This document shows, piece after piece, positions 1-9,517 of a stretch of 64,000 bases of DNA (position 1 is the first letter of the stretch; each line of letters opens with the position of its first letter). Where the stretch lies: positions 115,731-179,730 of the forward strand of contig NZ_RZNA01000005.1 of assembly GCF_003992595.1 (NCBI RefSeq), in the 5' to 3' direction. Source of the DNA: Flagellimonas oceanensis. Its GTDB lineage: Bacteria > Bacteroidota > Bacteroidia > Flavobacteriales > Flavobacteriaceae. The translations under genes were made by a program, and so were the position numbers. The notes under the pieces were generated by a model, which did not search any database, was not told the DNA's origin, and worked only from the letters and a program-made list of their open reading frames with translations.

Positions 1-294
1 CACAATCTCGATCGTGAAGAAGAGGATTTTTCCTTGGAAGTCACGTCCGCGGGTGCCACTTCGCCATTGCAATTGCCGCGTCAGTACAATAAAAATATTG
101 GAAGAAAATTACAGGTTAAGACCGGCTCCGAGCAATTGGAGGGTACACTGGTGTCAACCTCGACAGATAGTATTACCTTGGAGTGGAAGGCCAGAGAGCC
201 CAAGCCCGTGGGTAAAGGAAAAGTTACAGTACAGAAAAAGCAGGAAATAGCCTTTTCTGACATTCTAGAGGCAAAAGTTAAATTAAAATTTTAA
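1..294 (+). CDS. rimP: Ribosome maturation factor RimP (C-terminal part)
   Basis: The open frame enters from the left edge (first codons read HNLDREEEDFSLEVTSAG) and ends in TAA. RimP assists late maturation of the 30S ribosomal subunit in the cytoplasm. The LDREEEDF...LEVTSAG stretch matches the conserved RimP segment that ends the N-terminal domain, and it is followed by the small beta-rich C-terminal domain (GRKLQVKT...EGTLVSTSTDSITLEW). Only about 97 residues are present, so the N-terminal part lies outside the window. It sits 12 bases before nusA, followed by infB; rimP-nusA-infB is one of the best conserved bacterial gene orders, which supports the call. Confidence 0.9.
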   Translation, partial: HNLDREEEDFSLEVTSAGATSPLQLPRQYNKNIGRKLQVKTGSEQLEGTLVSTSTDSITLEWKAREPKPVGKGKVTVQKKQEIAFSDILEAKVKLKF

Positions 295-306
295 TTGTAG
301 TAGAAA

Positions 307-1539
307 ATGGAAAACCTAGCGCTCATCGAATCCTTTTCGGAGTTTAAGGACGATAAGTTTATTGATAGGGTTACCCTTATGGCGATTTTGGAAGAAGTAT
401 TCCGAAGTGCGCTAAAGAAAAAATTTGGTTCTGACGACAATTTTGATATCATTATCAACCCCGATAAAGGGGATTTGGAAATATGGAGAAACCGTATTGT
501 TGTGGAAGATGGTGAGGTAGAGGAACCAAACGAAGAGATTTCTTTGTCCGAAGCTAGGAAAATCGAGCCCGATTTTGAAGTTGGGGAAGATGTTTCGGAA
601 GAGGTAAAGTTGATCGATTTGGGTAGAAGGGCCATTTTGGCACTGCGCCAAAACCTGATTTCAAAAATCCATGAGCACGATAATACGACCATCTACAAGC
701 AATTTAAGGACTTGGAAGGTGAAATATATACGGCGGAAGTGCATCACATTAGGCACCGTGCCGTAATTTTGCTGGATGATGAAGGAAATGAAATCATCCT
801 TCCAAAGGACAAGCAGATTCCATCTGACTTTTTCAGGAAAGGGGATAACGTTCGTGGGATTATTGAAAGTGTGGAGCTTAAAGGAAACAAGCCTGCCATC
901 ATCATGTCAAGAACATCGCCAAAATTCTTGGAGCAATTGTTCTTCCAGGAAATCCCAGAAGTGTTCGATGGTTTGATCACTATCAAAAAAGCAGTTCGTA
1001 TTCCTGGGGAAAAGGCGAAAGTGGCTGTGGATTCCTATGATGATAGAATCGATCCCGTAGGTGCCTGTGTGGGTATGAAGGGTTCAAGAATTCATGGCAT
1101 CGTTCGCGAGTTGGGCAACGAAAATATCGATGTGATCAACTGGACGAACAATCCACAATTAATGGTGACCCGTGCGTTGAGTCCTGCAAGGGTAACATCC
1201 GTTAAATTGAACGATGAGAAAAAAACAGCTCAAGTATACCTAAAGCCAGAGGAGGTTTCCAAGGCCATCGGTAGAGGTGGGCATAATATTCGATTGGCCG
1301 GTCAATTGACTGGTTACGAAATAGATGTGTTCCGTGAAGGCGTTGAAGAAGATGTGGAATTGACCGAGTTTTCCGATGAAATCGAAAGCTGGGTAATCGA
1401 AGAATTCAAGAAGATTGGATTGGATACCGCACGCAGCGTTTTGGAACAAGATGTGAAGGATTTGGTAAAACGAACCGATCTGGAAGAAGAAACAATCCAA
1501 GAGGTCGTTCGCATCCTCAAGGAAGAATTTGAAGATTAG
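307..1539 (+). CDS. nusA: Transcription termination/antitermination protein NusA
   Basis: NusA binds RNA polymerase and controls pausing, termination and antitermination. The 410-residue protein has the expected order: an N-terminal polymerase-binding domain (about 1-125), an S1 RNA-binding domain (about 130-205) and tandem KH domains. Conserved KH-region motifs GACVGMKGSRI and AIGRGGHNIRLAGQLTG are visible. The C-terminus is a short acidic tail and lacks the extra acidic repeats of E. coli NusA, as is usual outside gammaproteobacteria. The ATG lies 12 bases after the rimP stop and infB follows after 42 bases, so the three genes are probably co-transcribed. The family assignment is essentially certain. 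Confidence 0.97.
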   Translation: MENLALIESFSEFKDDKFIDRVTLMAILEEVFRSALKKKFGSDDNFDIIINPDKGDLEIWRNRIVVEDGEVEEPNEEISLSEARKIEPDFEVGEDVSEEVKLIDLGRRAILALRQNLISKIHEHDNTTIYKQFKDLEGEIYTAEVHHIRHRAVILLDDEGNEIILPKDKQIPSDFFRKGDNVRGIIESVELKGNKPAIIMSRTSPKFLEQLFFQEIPEVFDGLITIKKAVRIPGEKAKVAVDSYDDRIDPVGACVGMKGSRIHGIVRELGNENIDVINWTNNPQLMVTRALSPARVTSVKLNDEKKTAQVYLKPEEVSKAIGRGGHNIRLAGQLTGYEIDVFREGVEEDVELTEFSDEIESWVIEEFKKIGLDTARSVLEQDVKDLVKRTDLEEETIQEVVRILKEEFED

Positions 1540-1581
1540 GCTTATATTAGCAGCGAAAATTTAGGGCAAGTAAAATTATTT

Positions 1582-4296
1582 ATGGCAGAAAATCCAACAA
1601 TACGACTTAACAAAGTTCTCAGAGAATTGAACATTTCACTGGATAGGGCAGTCGATTACCTGGCCTCAGAGGGGCATGAGGTAGAGGCGCGTCCTACCAC
1701 TAAAATATCCAATGAAGTGTATCAAGTTCTGTTGGATGAGTTCCAAACGGATAAGAGCAAAAAGGTCGCTTCCAAGGAAGTTGGTGAGGAAAAGCGCAAG
1801 GAAAAGGAGGCTATCCGAATCCGAATGGAGAAAGAGCAAGAAGAGCGTAGGCTGGCCAAAGAGAAGAAAGAGTCTGAACAACAGGTGGTAAAAGCCAAGG
1901 CAGAGCTTTCCGGTCCAAAAACCGTGGGTAAAATCAATTTGGACAAAAAATCCGAAGAACCCAAGGAAGAAGAGCCGAAGAAAGAAGAAGCTCCGAAGGC
2001 CGAACCGAAAAAAGCCCAAGAAGAGGAGAAGCCAAAGGCTCCTGAAAAGGAAAAGACGGAAAAGAAAGAGGAGGTAGTAGAGGCCAAGGAGGAAACCACT
2101 GAGAGCAAGGAAGGCTCGGAAGATGCCGAGTCAGGTACCATAAAAACCAAGTACCAAAAACTTTCCGGTCCTAAAATTACAGGGGATAAAATCGACCTTT
2201 CCCAATTCAAGAAGCCGAAGAAGAAAAAAGAGGACAACAAAAGTTCCAACAAAGGAGGTTCGTCCGATGGAGGAGAGCGCAAGAAGCGTCGTAGAAGAAT
2301 TGTTAAAAACGGCCCACAATCAGGTGGTGGTCGAAATAATAGGGGAGGTTCCAGAGGAAAAGGACAGCGTTCATCCGCGCCTAAAGTGGAGCCTACCGAG
2401 GAAGAAGTACAAAAACAGGTAAGGGAGACCCTTGAAAAACTTCAAGGTAAATCCAGTAAAGGCCGTGGGGCCAAATATCGTAGGGAGAAAAGGGATCAGC
2501 ACCGTCAGCAAACGGAGAAAGATCTTGAACAACAAGAGTTGGACAGTAAAATCCTGAAAGTGACCGAGTTCGTTACAGTAAACGAGCTTGCCACCATGAT
2601 GAATGTTTCCACTACGCAGATTATTTCTGCTTGTATGTCCCTAGGTATCATGGTGACCATGAACCAGCGTCTTGACGCCGAGACCCTTTCCATTGTTGCC
2701 GATGAATTTGGTTACGAAGTGGAATTTGTTACCGCAGAAATCGAGGAGACCATAGAAGAGGTCGAGGATACCCCGGAAGATTTGGAGCCACGCGCACCAA
2801 TCGTTACGGTAATGGGTCACGTAGACCACGGTAAAACATCCTTGTTGGACTATGTTCGCCAAGAGAACGTAATTGCCGGTGAGAGTGGTGGGATTACCCA
2901 GCACATTGGAGCCTACGGGGTTTCACTTGAAGACGGACAAAAAATCACATTCTTGGATACACCGGGTCACGAAGCGTTTACCGCGATGAGAGCCCGTGGT
3001 GCCCAAGTAACGGATATAGCGATTATTGTAATTGCGGCGGACGATGATATCATGCCCCAAACAAAAGAGGCCATCAGTCACGCGCAAGCAGCAGGGGTGC
3101 CTATTGTCTTCGCCATCAACAAAGTTGATAAGCCGACAGCCAACCCTGATAAGATCAAAGAAGGTCTGGCCAGTATGAATTTATTGGTTGAGGATTGGGG
3201 TGGTAAAGTGCAGTCCCATGATATTTCCGCCAAAACCGGACAAGGCGTTCAGGAATTGTTGGAGAAGGTGTTGTTGGAAGCTGAACTATTGGAGCTTAAA
3301 GCGAATCCGGATAGATTGGCAACAGGAACCGTTGTCGAGGCATTCTTGGATAAAGGTAGAGGGTATGTGGCCACTATTTTGGTGCAGGCCGGTACTTTGA
3401 AGATAGGAGATTATGTGCTTGCGGGAACTTGCAGTGGTAAAGTAAAAGCCATGCAAGATGAGCGAGGTAACAATATTGAAAGTGCTGGGCCATCCACGCC
3501 AATCTCTATTTTGGGATTGGATGGAGCGCCACAGGCAGGTGATAGGTTCCATGTGCTGGAAGACGAGCGTGAAGCAAAACAGATAGCCGCAAAACGTTCG
3601 CAATTGCAACGTGAGCAATCCGTGAGAACGCAACGTCATATTACACTGGACGAAATTGGACGAAGAATTGCATTGGGCGACTTCCAAGAGCTGAATATCA
3701 TCCTTAAAGGTGATGTGGACGGTTCCGTGGAAGCCTTGACCGACTCGTTCCAAAAACTATCCACTGATGAGATTCAGGTCAATATCATACATAAAGGTGT
3801 TGGTGCGATTACCGAGTCCGATGTCTTGTTGGCAAGTGCATCCGATGCCATTATCATCGGGTTTAATGTACGTCCTATGGGCAACGCCAGGTCAATCGCT
3901 GATAAGGAGGAAATCGATATCAGGACGTACTCCATTATCTATGATGCCATCAACGATCTAAAAGATGCGATGGAAGGTATGTTGTCCCCAGAGATGAAGG
4001 AGGAAGTTACCGGAAACGCAGAGATCAGGGAGACCTTCAAGATTTCCAAAGTCGGAACAATTGCAGGTTGTATGGTGACCAGCGGAAAAATCTTCAGAAA
4101 TTCACGTATTCGTTTGATTAGGGACGGTGTCGTGATCTATACTGGGGAGTTGGCTTCCTTGAAGCGATTTAAGGATGATGTGAAGGAAGTATCCAAAGGA
4201 TATGATTGTGGATTGCAGATCAAGAACTACAATGATATCAAGGAAGGGGATATTGTGGAAGCCTTCCAAGAAGTTGCAGTGAAGAAAAAACTGTAA
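1582..4296 (+). CDS. infB: Translation initiation factor IF-2
   Basis: IF-2 is the GTPase that places fMet-tRNA on the 30S subunit and promotes subunit joining. The 904-residue protein has a short N-terminal helical domain (about 1-50), then a long lysine/glutamate-rich low-complexity linker (about 55-330), a second IF2_N domain (about 325-380), the GTPase and the C-terminal beta-barrel/C2 domains. GTPase motifs are intact: GHVDHGK at 412-418, DTPGH at 459-463 and NKVD at 513-516. The linker, with runs such as [15 protein letters not shown], is typical of Bacteroidota IF-2. It is the last gene of the rimP-nusA-infB unit and is followed by a strong terminator. Confidence 0.98.
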   Translation: MAENPTIRLNKVLRELNISLDRAVDYLASEGHEVEARPTTKISNEVYQVLLDEFQTDKSKKVASKEVGEEKRKEKEAIRIRMEKEQEERRLAKEKKESEQQVVKAKAELSGPKTVGKINLDKKSEEPKEEEPKKEEAPKAEPKKAQEEEKPKAPEKEKTEKKEEVVEAKEETTESKEGSEDAESGTIKTKYQKLSGPKITGDKIDLSQFKKPKKKKEDNKSSNKGGSSDGGERKKRRRRIVKNGPQSGGGRNNRGGSRGKGQRSSAPKVEPTEEEVQKQVRETLEKLQGKSSKGRGAKYRREKRDQHRQQTEKDLEQQELDSKILKVTEFVTVNELATMMNVSTTQIISACMSLGIMVTMNQRLDAETLSIVADEFGYEVEFVTAEIEETIEEVEDTPEDLEPRAPIVTVMGHVDHGKTSLLDYVRQENVIAGESGGITQHIGAYGVSLEDGQKITFLDTPGHEAFTAMRARGAQVTDIAIIVIAADDDIMPQTKEAISHAQAAGVPIVFAINKVDKPTANPDKIKEGLASMNLLVEDWGGKVQSHDISAKTGQGVQELLEKVLLEAELLELKANPDRLATGTVVEAFLDKGRGYVATILVQAGTLKIGDYVLAGTCSGKVKAMQDERGNNIESAGPSTPISILGLDGAPQAGDRFHVLEDEREAKQIAAKRSQLQREQSVRTQRHITLDEIGRRIALGDFQELNIILKGDVDGSVEALTDSFQKLSTDEIQVNIIHKGVGAITESDVLLASASDAIIIGFNVRPMGNARSIADKEEIDIRTYSIIYDAINDLKDAMEGMLSPEMKEEVTGNAEIRETFKISKVGTIAGCMVTSGKIFRNSRIRLIRDGVVIYTGELASLKRFKDDVKEVSKGYDCGLQIKNYNDIKEGDIVEAFQEVAVKKKL

Positions 4297-4315
4297 AATG
4301 ATATTAATCAGGAAT

Positions 4316-4348
4316 AAAAAATCCCGCGCAAAAGGCGGGATTTTTTTA
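4316..4348. terminator. Bidirectional intrinsic terminator between infB and the SPOR gene
   Basis: A perfect 7-bp stem (ATCCCGC at 4321-4327 and GCGGGAT at 4335-4341) with a 7-base loop is flanked by an A-tract on the left and a T-tract on the right. It can therefore serve both infB and the convergent gene on the minus strand. Confidence 0.9.
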
Positions 4349-4723
4349 TGATTTATTTTCTTTTTCCTCCGGTTTCAGGAGCATGGCGTCGGGATATTTT
4401 TTTCGGACTTCCAAGTACTTTCTTTCGGCCTCCAATTTGGTTTTGAACCTTCCAAGCCTAACACGGTAGGTGGGCGATTCAAACTCTATTTTGGAATACC
4501 AATCGGGGAAATCAATCTCTACTTGGCTCAATAGATCTTGGGCTCTGGCGTAGTTGCCAAAACCGACCTGAATTTGATAAAACCCAGTGTTTGCGTTCAC
4601 TTTGGCGTACAATTTAACCAACTCGTTGATTTTTGGATCTTGTTGAATCGTTACCTGTCCGTCCTGTGCAAAAACTTGAGTTGTCAAAGCAATTAAAATG
4701 GTGCTAAATACAGCCGTTTTCAT
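4346..4723 (-). CDS. Secreted SPOR-domain protein
   Basis: This is a 125-residue protein with a clear signal peptide (MKTAVFSTILIALTTQVFAQ). A SPOR-type domain occupies about residues 35-118 (GFYQIQVGFGNYARAQDLL ... TYRVRLGRFKTKLEAERKYL), with the two typical halves each giving a beta strand and helix. SPOR domains bind denuded glycan strands of peptidoglycan and often mark division-site or envelope proteins. There is no transmembrane anchor other than the signal peptide, so it is probably periplasmic. It is transcribed alone, convergent with infB and divergent from the actA operon. The exact role is unknown. Confidence 0.8.
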   Translation of the reverse strand: MKTAVFSTILIALTTQVFAQDGQVTIQQDPKINELVKLYAKVNANTGFYQIQVGFGNYARAQDLLSQVEIDFPDWYSKIEFESPTYRVRLGRFKTKLEAERKYLEVRKKYPDAMLLKPEEKENKS

Positions 4724-4756
4724 GATATTTACGTGTTGTATGATTTATGCTTACTG

Positions 4757-4784
4757 CAAATGTAGATTATTAAAGGTTAAGCAA
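4757..4784 (-). promoter_or_regulatory. Promoter of the SPOR gene (minus strand)
   Basis: Read on the minus strand, TACATTTG (4757-4764) matches the Bacteroidota -7 consensus TAnnTTTG exactly, and a TTG lies 17 bases upstream of it. The element is about 33 bases before the ATG at 4723. Confidence 0.6.
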
Positions 4785-4840
4785 GTCGAGCGCAAGTTAT
4801 TTAGAATCTTTATAAATTATGTGTTATGAATACCTTAAGA

Positions 4841-4871
4841 TTTCAAAAAATGACTGTATGTCTTACTTTTG
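4841..4871 (+). promoter_or_regulatory. Promoter of the actA-coxA operon
   Basis: TTTC (4841-4844), a 19-base spacer and TACTTTTG (4864-4871) match the Bacteroidota housekeeping promoter TTTG-N19-TAnnTTTG with one mismatch in the upstream box. Transcription would begin near 4877, leaving a leader of about 80 bases before actA. Confidence 0.65.
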
Positions 4872-4958
4872 TTGCCATTCTTGGTAGGGTAAAAAGCTAT
4901 TGCTCTAATACTCAATAGAAAGAATCATGCCAAAGATTTCGATAGAAATTTCACGAAT

Positions 4959-6329
4959 ATGAAAAAGGTTTTATACCGCCATCTATTTTCTAAAGTTTTA
5001 GGTTTAACTCTCCTATTATTCTCATCATCTTTTTATGCACAGGAAGAAACCGAAGCTGCCGCTGATGTAGCTACGGAAGAAACTGCTGATGCAACAGGGG
5101 GAGACCCAGTAAAAGGAAAGCAACTCTTTAATCAGAACTGTGCCGCATGTCACTCCTTGGACAGGAAGATGACTGGTCCGGCCTTGGCCAATGTGGAGAC
5201 AAGATTGGCTGAAGACGAGGGGTTGGATAAGGAGTGGATTTATGCATGGGTGAAAAACAGTCCTGGGGTAATTGCTTCCGGGGATGCCTATGCAAACAAA
5301 ATTTACGCCGAGTACAATCAGGCTGCGATGACGCCTTTCCCGACATTGTCCAATGAGGATATCGATGATATTTTGGCATATACGGCCGCTCCTCCAAAAG
5401 CGCCTGCCCAAACAGCTGCTGCAACGCCTGCTGGTGGCGAAGGTTCGGGAGGTTCCACTTCGGGTATCTCAAATGAGATGATCCTTGGGGCCTTGGCCTT
5501 GGTGTTCGGTCTTTTGGTTATCATGTTGATCTTGGTGAACAAGACCTTGCGCAGAATAGCCGAAGCCAATGGGGTGGTGCTCGAAAAAGAAAAAGAAAAG
5601 CGTTTGCCCATTTGGAAGGCTTTTGTCCAGAACCAGTTCTTGGTCTTGGTAACAGTGGTCTTCTTGTTGTTGGGTAGTGCTTATTTCGCTTATGGATATT
5701 TGATGCAGGTCGGTGTTGATCAGGGGTATGCTCCGGTCCAGCCCATTCACTTCTCGCACAAGATCCATGCTGGTGATAACAACGTGGACTGTAAGTACTG
5801 TCACTCTTCTGCAAGGGTGTCCAAGACTTCAGGGATTCCTTCCTTGAACGTGTGTATGAACTGTCACAAGTCAATCTACGAATACACAGGTAATCCAGAA
5901 GGACCATCTGCAGAGGATTTGGCCGCAGGGCATACCAATGAGTTCTATACTGGAGAGATCAAAAAACTATACAAGGCAGTGGGATGGGATGAAGAAAACC
6001 AGAGCTACACGGGCGAGACACAGCCGGTGGAGTGGGTGAGAATCCATCAATTGCCTGACTTTGCTTATTTCAATCACTCCCAGCACGTTTCAGTTGCCGG
6101 TGTTGAGTGTCAAACTTGTCACGGTCCGATTGAGGAAATGGAAGTTGTGGAGCAATTCGCTCCTTTGACCATGGGATGGTGTATCAACTGTCACAGGGAG
6201 ACCAATGTCAAGGTACAGGGCAATGCCTATTATGAGGCAATCCACGAGGAGTTGTCCAAAAAGTATGGTGTTGAGGAGTTGACCGCTGCTATGATGGGTG
6301 GTCTGGAATGTGGAAAGTGTCACTATTAA
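4959..6329 (+). CDS. actA: Alternative complex III subunit ActA, multihaem cytochrome c
   Basis: ActA is the periplasmic multihaem cytochrome of alternative complex III, which oxidises menaquinol and passes electrons to a cytochrome oxidase. The 456-residue protein has a signal peptide (1-27). A class I cytochrome c domain follows, with CAACH at 61-65 and a likely axial Met near AAMTPFP. Two membrane helices lie at about 172-193 and 224-247. The C-terminal domain has five further CxxCH motifs at 278, 299, 384, 408 and 451, giving six haem sites in total. The extra N-terminal monohaem domain goes beyond the five-haem ActA of Rhodothermus. It is first gene of an eight-gene operon with short gaps throughout. 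Confidence 0.93.
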   Translation: MKKVLYRHLFSKVLGLTLLLFSSSFYAQEETEAAADVATEETADATGGDPVKGKQLFNQNCAACHSLDRKMTGPALANVETRLAEDEGLDKEWIYAWVKNSPGVIASGDAYANKIYAEYNQAAMTPFPTLSNEDIDDILAYTAAPPKAPAQTAAATPAGGEGSGGSTSGISNEMILGALALVFGLLVIMLILVNKTLRRIAEANGVVLEKEKEKRLPIWKAFVQNQFLVLVTVVFLLLGSAYFAYGYLMQVGVDQGYAPVQPIHFSHKIHAGDNNVDCKYCHSSARVSKTSGIPSLNVCMNCHKSIYEYTGNPEGPSAEDLAAGHTNEFYTGEIKKLYKAVGWDEENQSYTGETQPVEWVRIHQLPDFAYFNHSQHVSVAGVECQTCHGPIEEMEVVEQFAPLTMGWCINCHRETNVKVQGNAYYEAIHEELSKKYGVEELTAAMMGGLECGKCHY

Positions 6330-6361
6330 GAATTAAAAGAAGATAATCTCAGATATATCGT

Positions 6362-9300
6362 ATGGCATCAAACAAAAAATATTGGAAAAGTGAAGCGGAG
6401 TTGAATCCGAACGATTCCATTGTTGAGGCGCTAAGAAACAACGAGTTTACCGAAGAGATTCCCGTTGATGAATTTTTGGGCGACAAGGAAAATTTGTCCG
6501 CCTCAAACACATCCCGTAGGGATTTCCTGAAATATGTAGGTTTCAGTACGGCAGCAGCTACAGTTGCAGCGTGCGAAGGCCCGGTTCACAAATCCATCCC
6601 ATATGTGGTTCAGCCGGACAATATCGTTCCCGGTGTTGCCAATTACTATGCAACCACGATTGCCGATGGTTTTGATTTTGCCAGTATCTTGGTAAAGACC
6701 CGGGAAGGAAGGCCTATCAAAATTGAAAATAATACCGATGCCAAAGTTAATGGCGGAGCCAATGCAAGAGTGCAGGCGTCTGTGTTGACTTTGTATGACA
6801 GCAAAAGGGTCCAAGGGCCTATGGCCAAAGGAGAGCCTGTGGAGTGGAAAGTGTTGGATGCTACCGTGAAGGCGAAGTTGAATGCGTTGAAAGGTTCCAA
6901 TAAGCAAGTAGTGCTGTTGACCCAGACTTATGCCAGTCCATCGACCACAAAATTGATAGCTGAATTTAAAGCGGCTTACGGAGACAATGTGAACCACGTG
7001 GTTTACGATGCCATTTCCGAAGATGCTGCTTTGAATGCGTATGATAAAGCCTATGGTGAGCGCGCCTTGGCCGATTATGATTTTGAGAAAGCAGGTTTGA
7101 TTGTTTCTTTCGGAGCAGATTTTCTTGGTGATTGGCAAGGTGGCGGATACGATACAGGTTATGCCAAGGGCCGTGTTCCCAAAAATGGGAAAATGTCCAG
7201 GCACGTACAGTTGGAGTCCAATATGTCCTTGACAGGTGCCAATGCCGACAAGCGATACCCGATGACCCCTACGCAACAAAAGATTGCCCTTGCCAAATTG
7301 TACGGCAAGTTGAATGGCAGCAATGTTGGTGGAGGTACTTCCGATGTGGATGAAGCTGTTGATAAGGTTGCGGCCGAAATCAAAAAAGCAGGCAGCAAAG
7401 CAGTTGTTGTAAGTGGTCTGAATGATGAAAATGCGCAAACTGTCGTACTGGCCATCAACAAATTGTTGGCAAGTGAGGCTTTTGATCCAGAAAAACCAAA
7501 ATATGTGCGTCAGGGCGATGCTGCCAAAGTGAGCAAATTGATTGCTGACATGAATGCAGGTCGTGTTGGGGCTTTGATTATGGATGGTGTTAACCCAGCC
7601 TATACATTGCCGAATGCTGACGAGTTCCTTTCGGGGCTTGGGCAGGTGGATGTATCCGTTGATTTCGCATTTATTAATGATGAGACGGCTCAAGCGTCCA
7701 CTTATGTGGCTGCAGCCTCACATTACTTGGAATCTTGGGGTGATGCCGAATTCAAAAAAGGAGAATACAGCTTGATGCAACCCGCCATTCGGGAGTTGTT
7801 TGATACGAAACAGTTTCAAACAGCCCTTTTGACATGGATGGGCATTGAGAAAACATATTACGAATACATCAAAGAAACTTGGAACACGAATATTCTTCAG
7901 GGCGGTTCTTGGAACAAGGCCTTGCAAGATGGTGTGTTCGCAGCGCCAGTAATGGTAATGGAGGATGTTGAAGCTGAGTCTGTTCAGGCAGATGCTGAAG
8001 TAGAACAGCCCGAGATAGTGCCGATTGCTTCTGCAATCCGTTCTTTGGTGAATGCAACTAGCCCAGGTACTGAATTGGTGTTCTATTCCAAAGTTGGAAT
8101 GGGGGATGGTCGTCAAGCGAACAACCCTTGGTTGCAGGAGTTCCCCGACCCGATTTCCAGGGTGTCTTGGGATAACTATGTAACCGTTTCCAAAGCGGAT
8201 GCAGAGTCTTGGGGGCTTGAAAACAGCATTGAGGCCGATGGTGGTGTCAATGGTAGTTACGTGAAATTGACCGTGGATGGTAAAGTGTTGGAAAATGTTC
8301 CGGTAATCATTCAGCCAGGTCAGGCGGTAGGTACTGTTGGTCTATCTTTCGGTTATGGTAAGAAAGCAGGAATGCAAGAAGAGATGGCTACTGGGGTAAA
8401 TGCCTATACTTTGTATGGCAACTTCTCCGATGTGCAGTCCGTAACTGTTGAAAAAGCAGGCGGCGAGCATGAGTTCGCTTGTATTCAATCCCATAAAACA
8501 TTGATGGGTAGAGGGGATATCATCAAGGAAACCACCTTGGAAATCTTCAATACCAAAGACCACGCAGAGTGGAACCCAATGCCGCACGTTACCTTGAACC
8601 ATCAGGAAATTCCTGTGACTTCTCCAGATGCGGATCTTTGGGAAGAATTTGATAGAAGCGTTGGGCATCACTTTAACTTGTCCATCGATTTGAACGCATG
8701 TACCGGTTGTGGTGCTTGTGTTATAGCATGTCATGCAGAGAACAATGTTCCTGTTGTTGGAAAACGCGAAATGCGTCGTTCCAGGGATATGCACTGGTTG
8801 CGAATAGACAGATATTATTCTTCCGAGGAAACTTTTGAAGCTGATAATGAGAGGAAGGAAGAAATGGAAGGCCTTTGGGGAGATAAAGGTTCCCTAGGCG
8901 GATTCAGGGAGATGGAAGACCCGTCTGCCAACCCGCAAGTGGCATTCCAGCCTGTAATGTGTCAGCATTGTAACCATGCACCTTGTGAGACTGTGTGTCC
9001 AGTTGCTGCGACATCCCACGGTAGACAAGGTCAAAACCATATGGCATACAACCGTTGTGTGGGTACAAGATATTGTGCCAACAACTGTCCGTATAAGGTT
9101 CGTAGGTTCAACTGGTTCTTGTACAACAACAACGACGAGTTTGACTTTAACATGAACAACGATTTGGGTAAAATGGTGATCAATCCAGATGTGAATGTAC
9201 GTTCAAGAGGTGTTATGGAGAAATGCTCCATGTGTATCCAAATGACCCAAAAGACCATTCTGGATGCCAAGAGAGATGGAAGAGTCATCAAAGATGGCGA

Positions 9301-9484
9301 GTTCCAGACGGCATGTTCTGCGGCTTGTAGCAGTGGAGCTATGGTGTTCGGGGATATCAATGACCATGACAGTAAGGTGGCGGAGTTGAAGGAAGATGAC
9401 AGAATGTACCATTTGTTGGAGCATGTGGGAACCAAACCAAATGTGTTCTACCATGTGAAAGTTAGAAACACCAACGAGGCTTAA
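6362..9484 (+). CDS. actB: Alternative complex III subunit ActB, molybdopterin-oxidoreductase-like iron-sulfur protein
   Basis: ActB fuses a molybdopterin-oxidoreductase-like domain, which in this family carries no cofactor, to a four-cluster ferredoxin domain. In 1040 residues I see a Tat-like signal (SRRDFLK at 51-57) running into TVAAC with Cys71. That suggests export folded and lipid attachment, which is known for ActB of the Flavobacterium complex. The C-terminal third holds the cluster motifs CTGCGACVIAC (780-790), CQHCNHAPCETVCP, CVGTRYCANNCP and CSMC...CSAAC. It probably relays electrons between quinone oxidation at ActC and the haems of ActA/ActE. It lies 32 bases after actA. Confidence 0.93.
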   Translation: MASNKKYWKSEAELNPNDSIVEALRNNEFTEEIPVDEFLGDKENLSASNTSRRDFLKYVGFSTAAATVAACEGPVHKSIPYVVQPDNIVPGVANYYATTIADGFDFASILVKTREGRPIKIENNTDAKVNGGANARVQASVLTLYDSKRVQGPMAKGEPVEWKVLDATVKAKLNALKGSNKQVVLLTQTYASPSTTKLIAEFKAAYGDNVNHVVYDAISEDAALNAYDKAYGERALADYDFEKAGLIVSFGADFLGDWQGGGYDTGYAKGRVPKNGKMSRHVQLESNMSLTGANADKRYPMTPTQQKIALAKLYGKLNGSNVGGGTSDVDEAVDKVAAEIKKAGSKAVVVSGLNDENAQTVVLAINKLLASEAFDPEKPKYVRQGDAAKVSKLIADMNAGRVGALIMDGVNPAYTLPNADEFLSGLGQVDVSVDFAFINDETAQASTYVAAASHYLESWGDAEFKKGEYSLMQPAIRELFDTKQFQTALLTWMGIEKTYYEYIKETWNTNILQGGSWNKALQDGVFAAPVMVMEDVEAESVQADAEVEQPEIVPIASAIRSLVNATSPGTELVFYSKVGMGDGRQANNPWLQEFPDPISRVSWDNYVTVSKADAESWGLENSIEADGGVNGSYVKLTVDGKVLENVPVIIQPGQAVGTVGLSFGYGKKAGMQEEMATGVNAYTLYGNFSDVQSVTVEKAGGEHEFACIQSHKTLMGRGDIIKETTLEIFNTKDHAEWNPMPHVTLNHQEIPVTSPDADLWEEFDRSVGHHFNLSIDLNACTGCGACVIACHAENNVPVVGKREMRRSRDMHWLRIDRYYSSEETFEADNERKEEMEGLWGDKGSLGGFREMEDPSANPQVAFQPVMCQHCNHAPCETVCPVAATSHGRQGQNHMAYNRCVGTRYCANNCPYKVRRFNWFLYNNNDEFDFNMNNDLGKMVINPDVNVRSRGVMEKCSMCIQMTQKTILDAKRDGRVIKDGEFQTACSAACSSGAMVFGDINDHDSKVAELKEDDRMYHLLEHVGTKPNVFYHVKVRNTNEA

Positions 9485-9517
9485 TCAATAAAAATAGAAG
9501 TAACTAGAAGATAAATT

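Noticed and set aside
1700..2500. Low-complexity Lys/Glu stretch as a separate or repeat-derived element
   Set aside because: It is the normal flexible linker of Bacteroidota IF-2.
6503..7693. A 396-codon open frame on the minus strand inside actB
   Set aside because: Antisense shadow of a strongly supported gene; the translation has no recognisable domain and is rich in Ile, His and Cys as expected from reversed codons.
6362..9484. ActB as an active molybdenum enzyme
   Set aside because: Gene order and the NrfD-type neighbours make it the ActB of alternative complex III, in which the molybdopterin-like domain has no cofactor.
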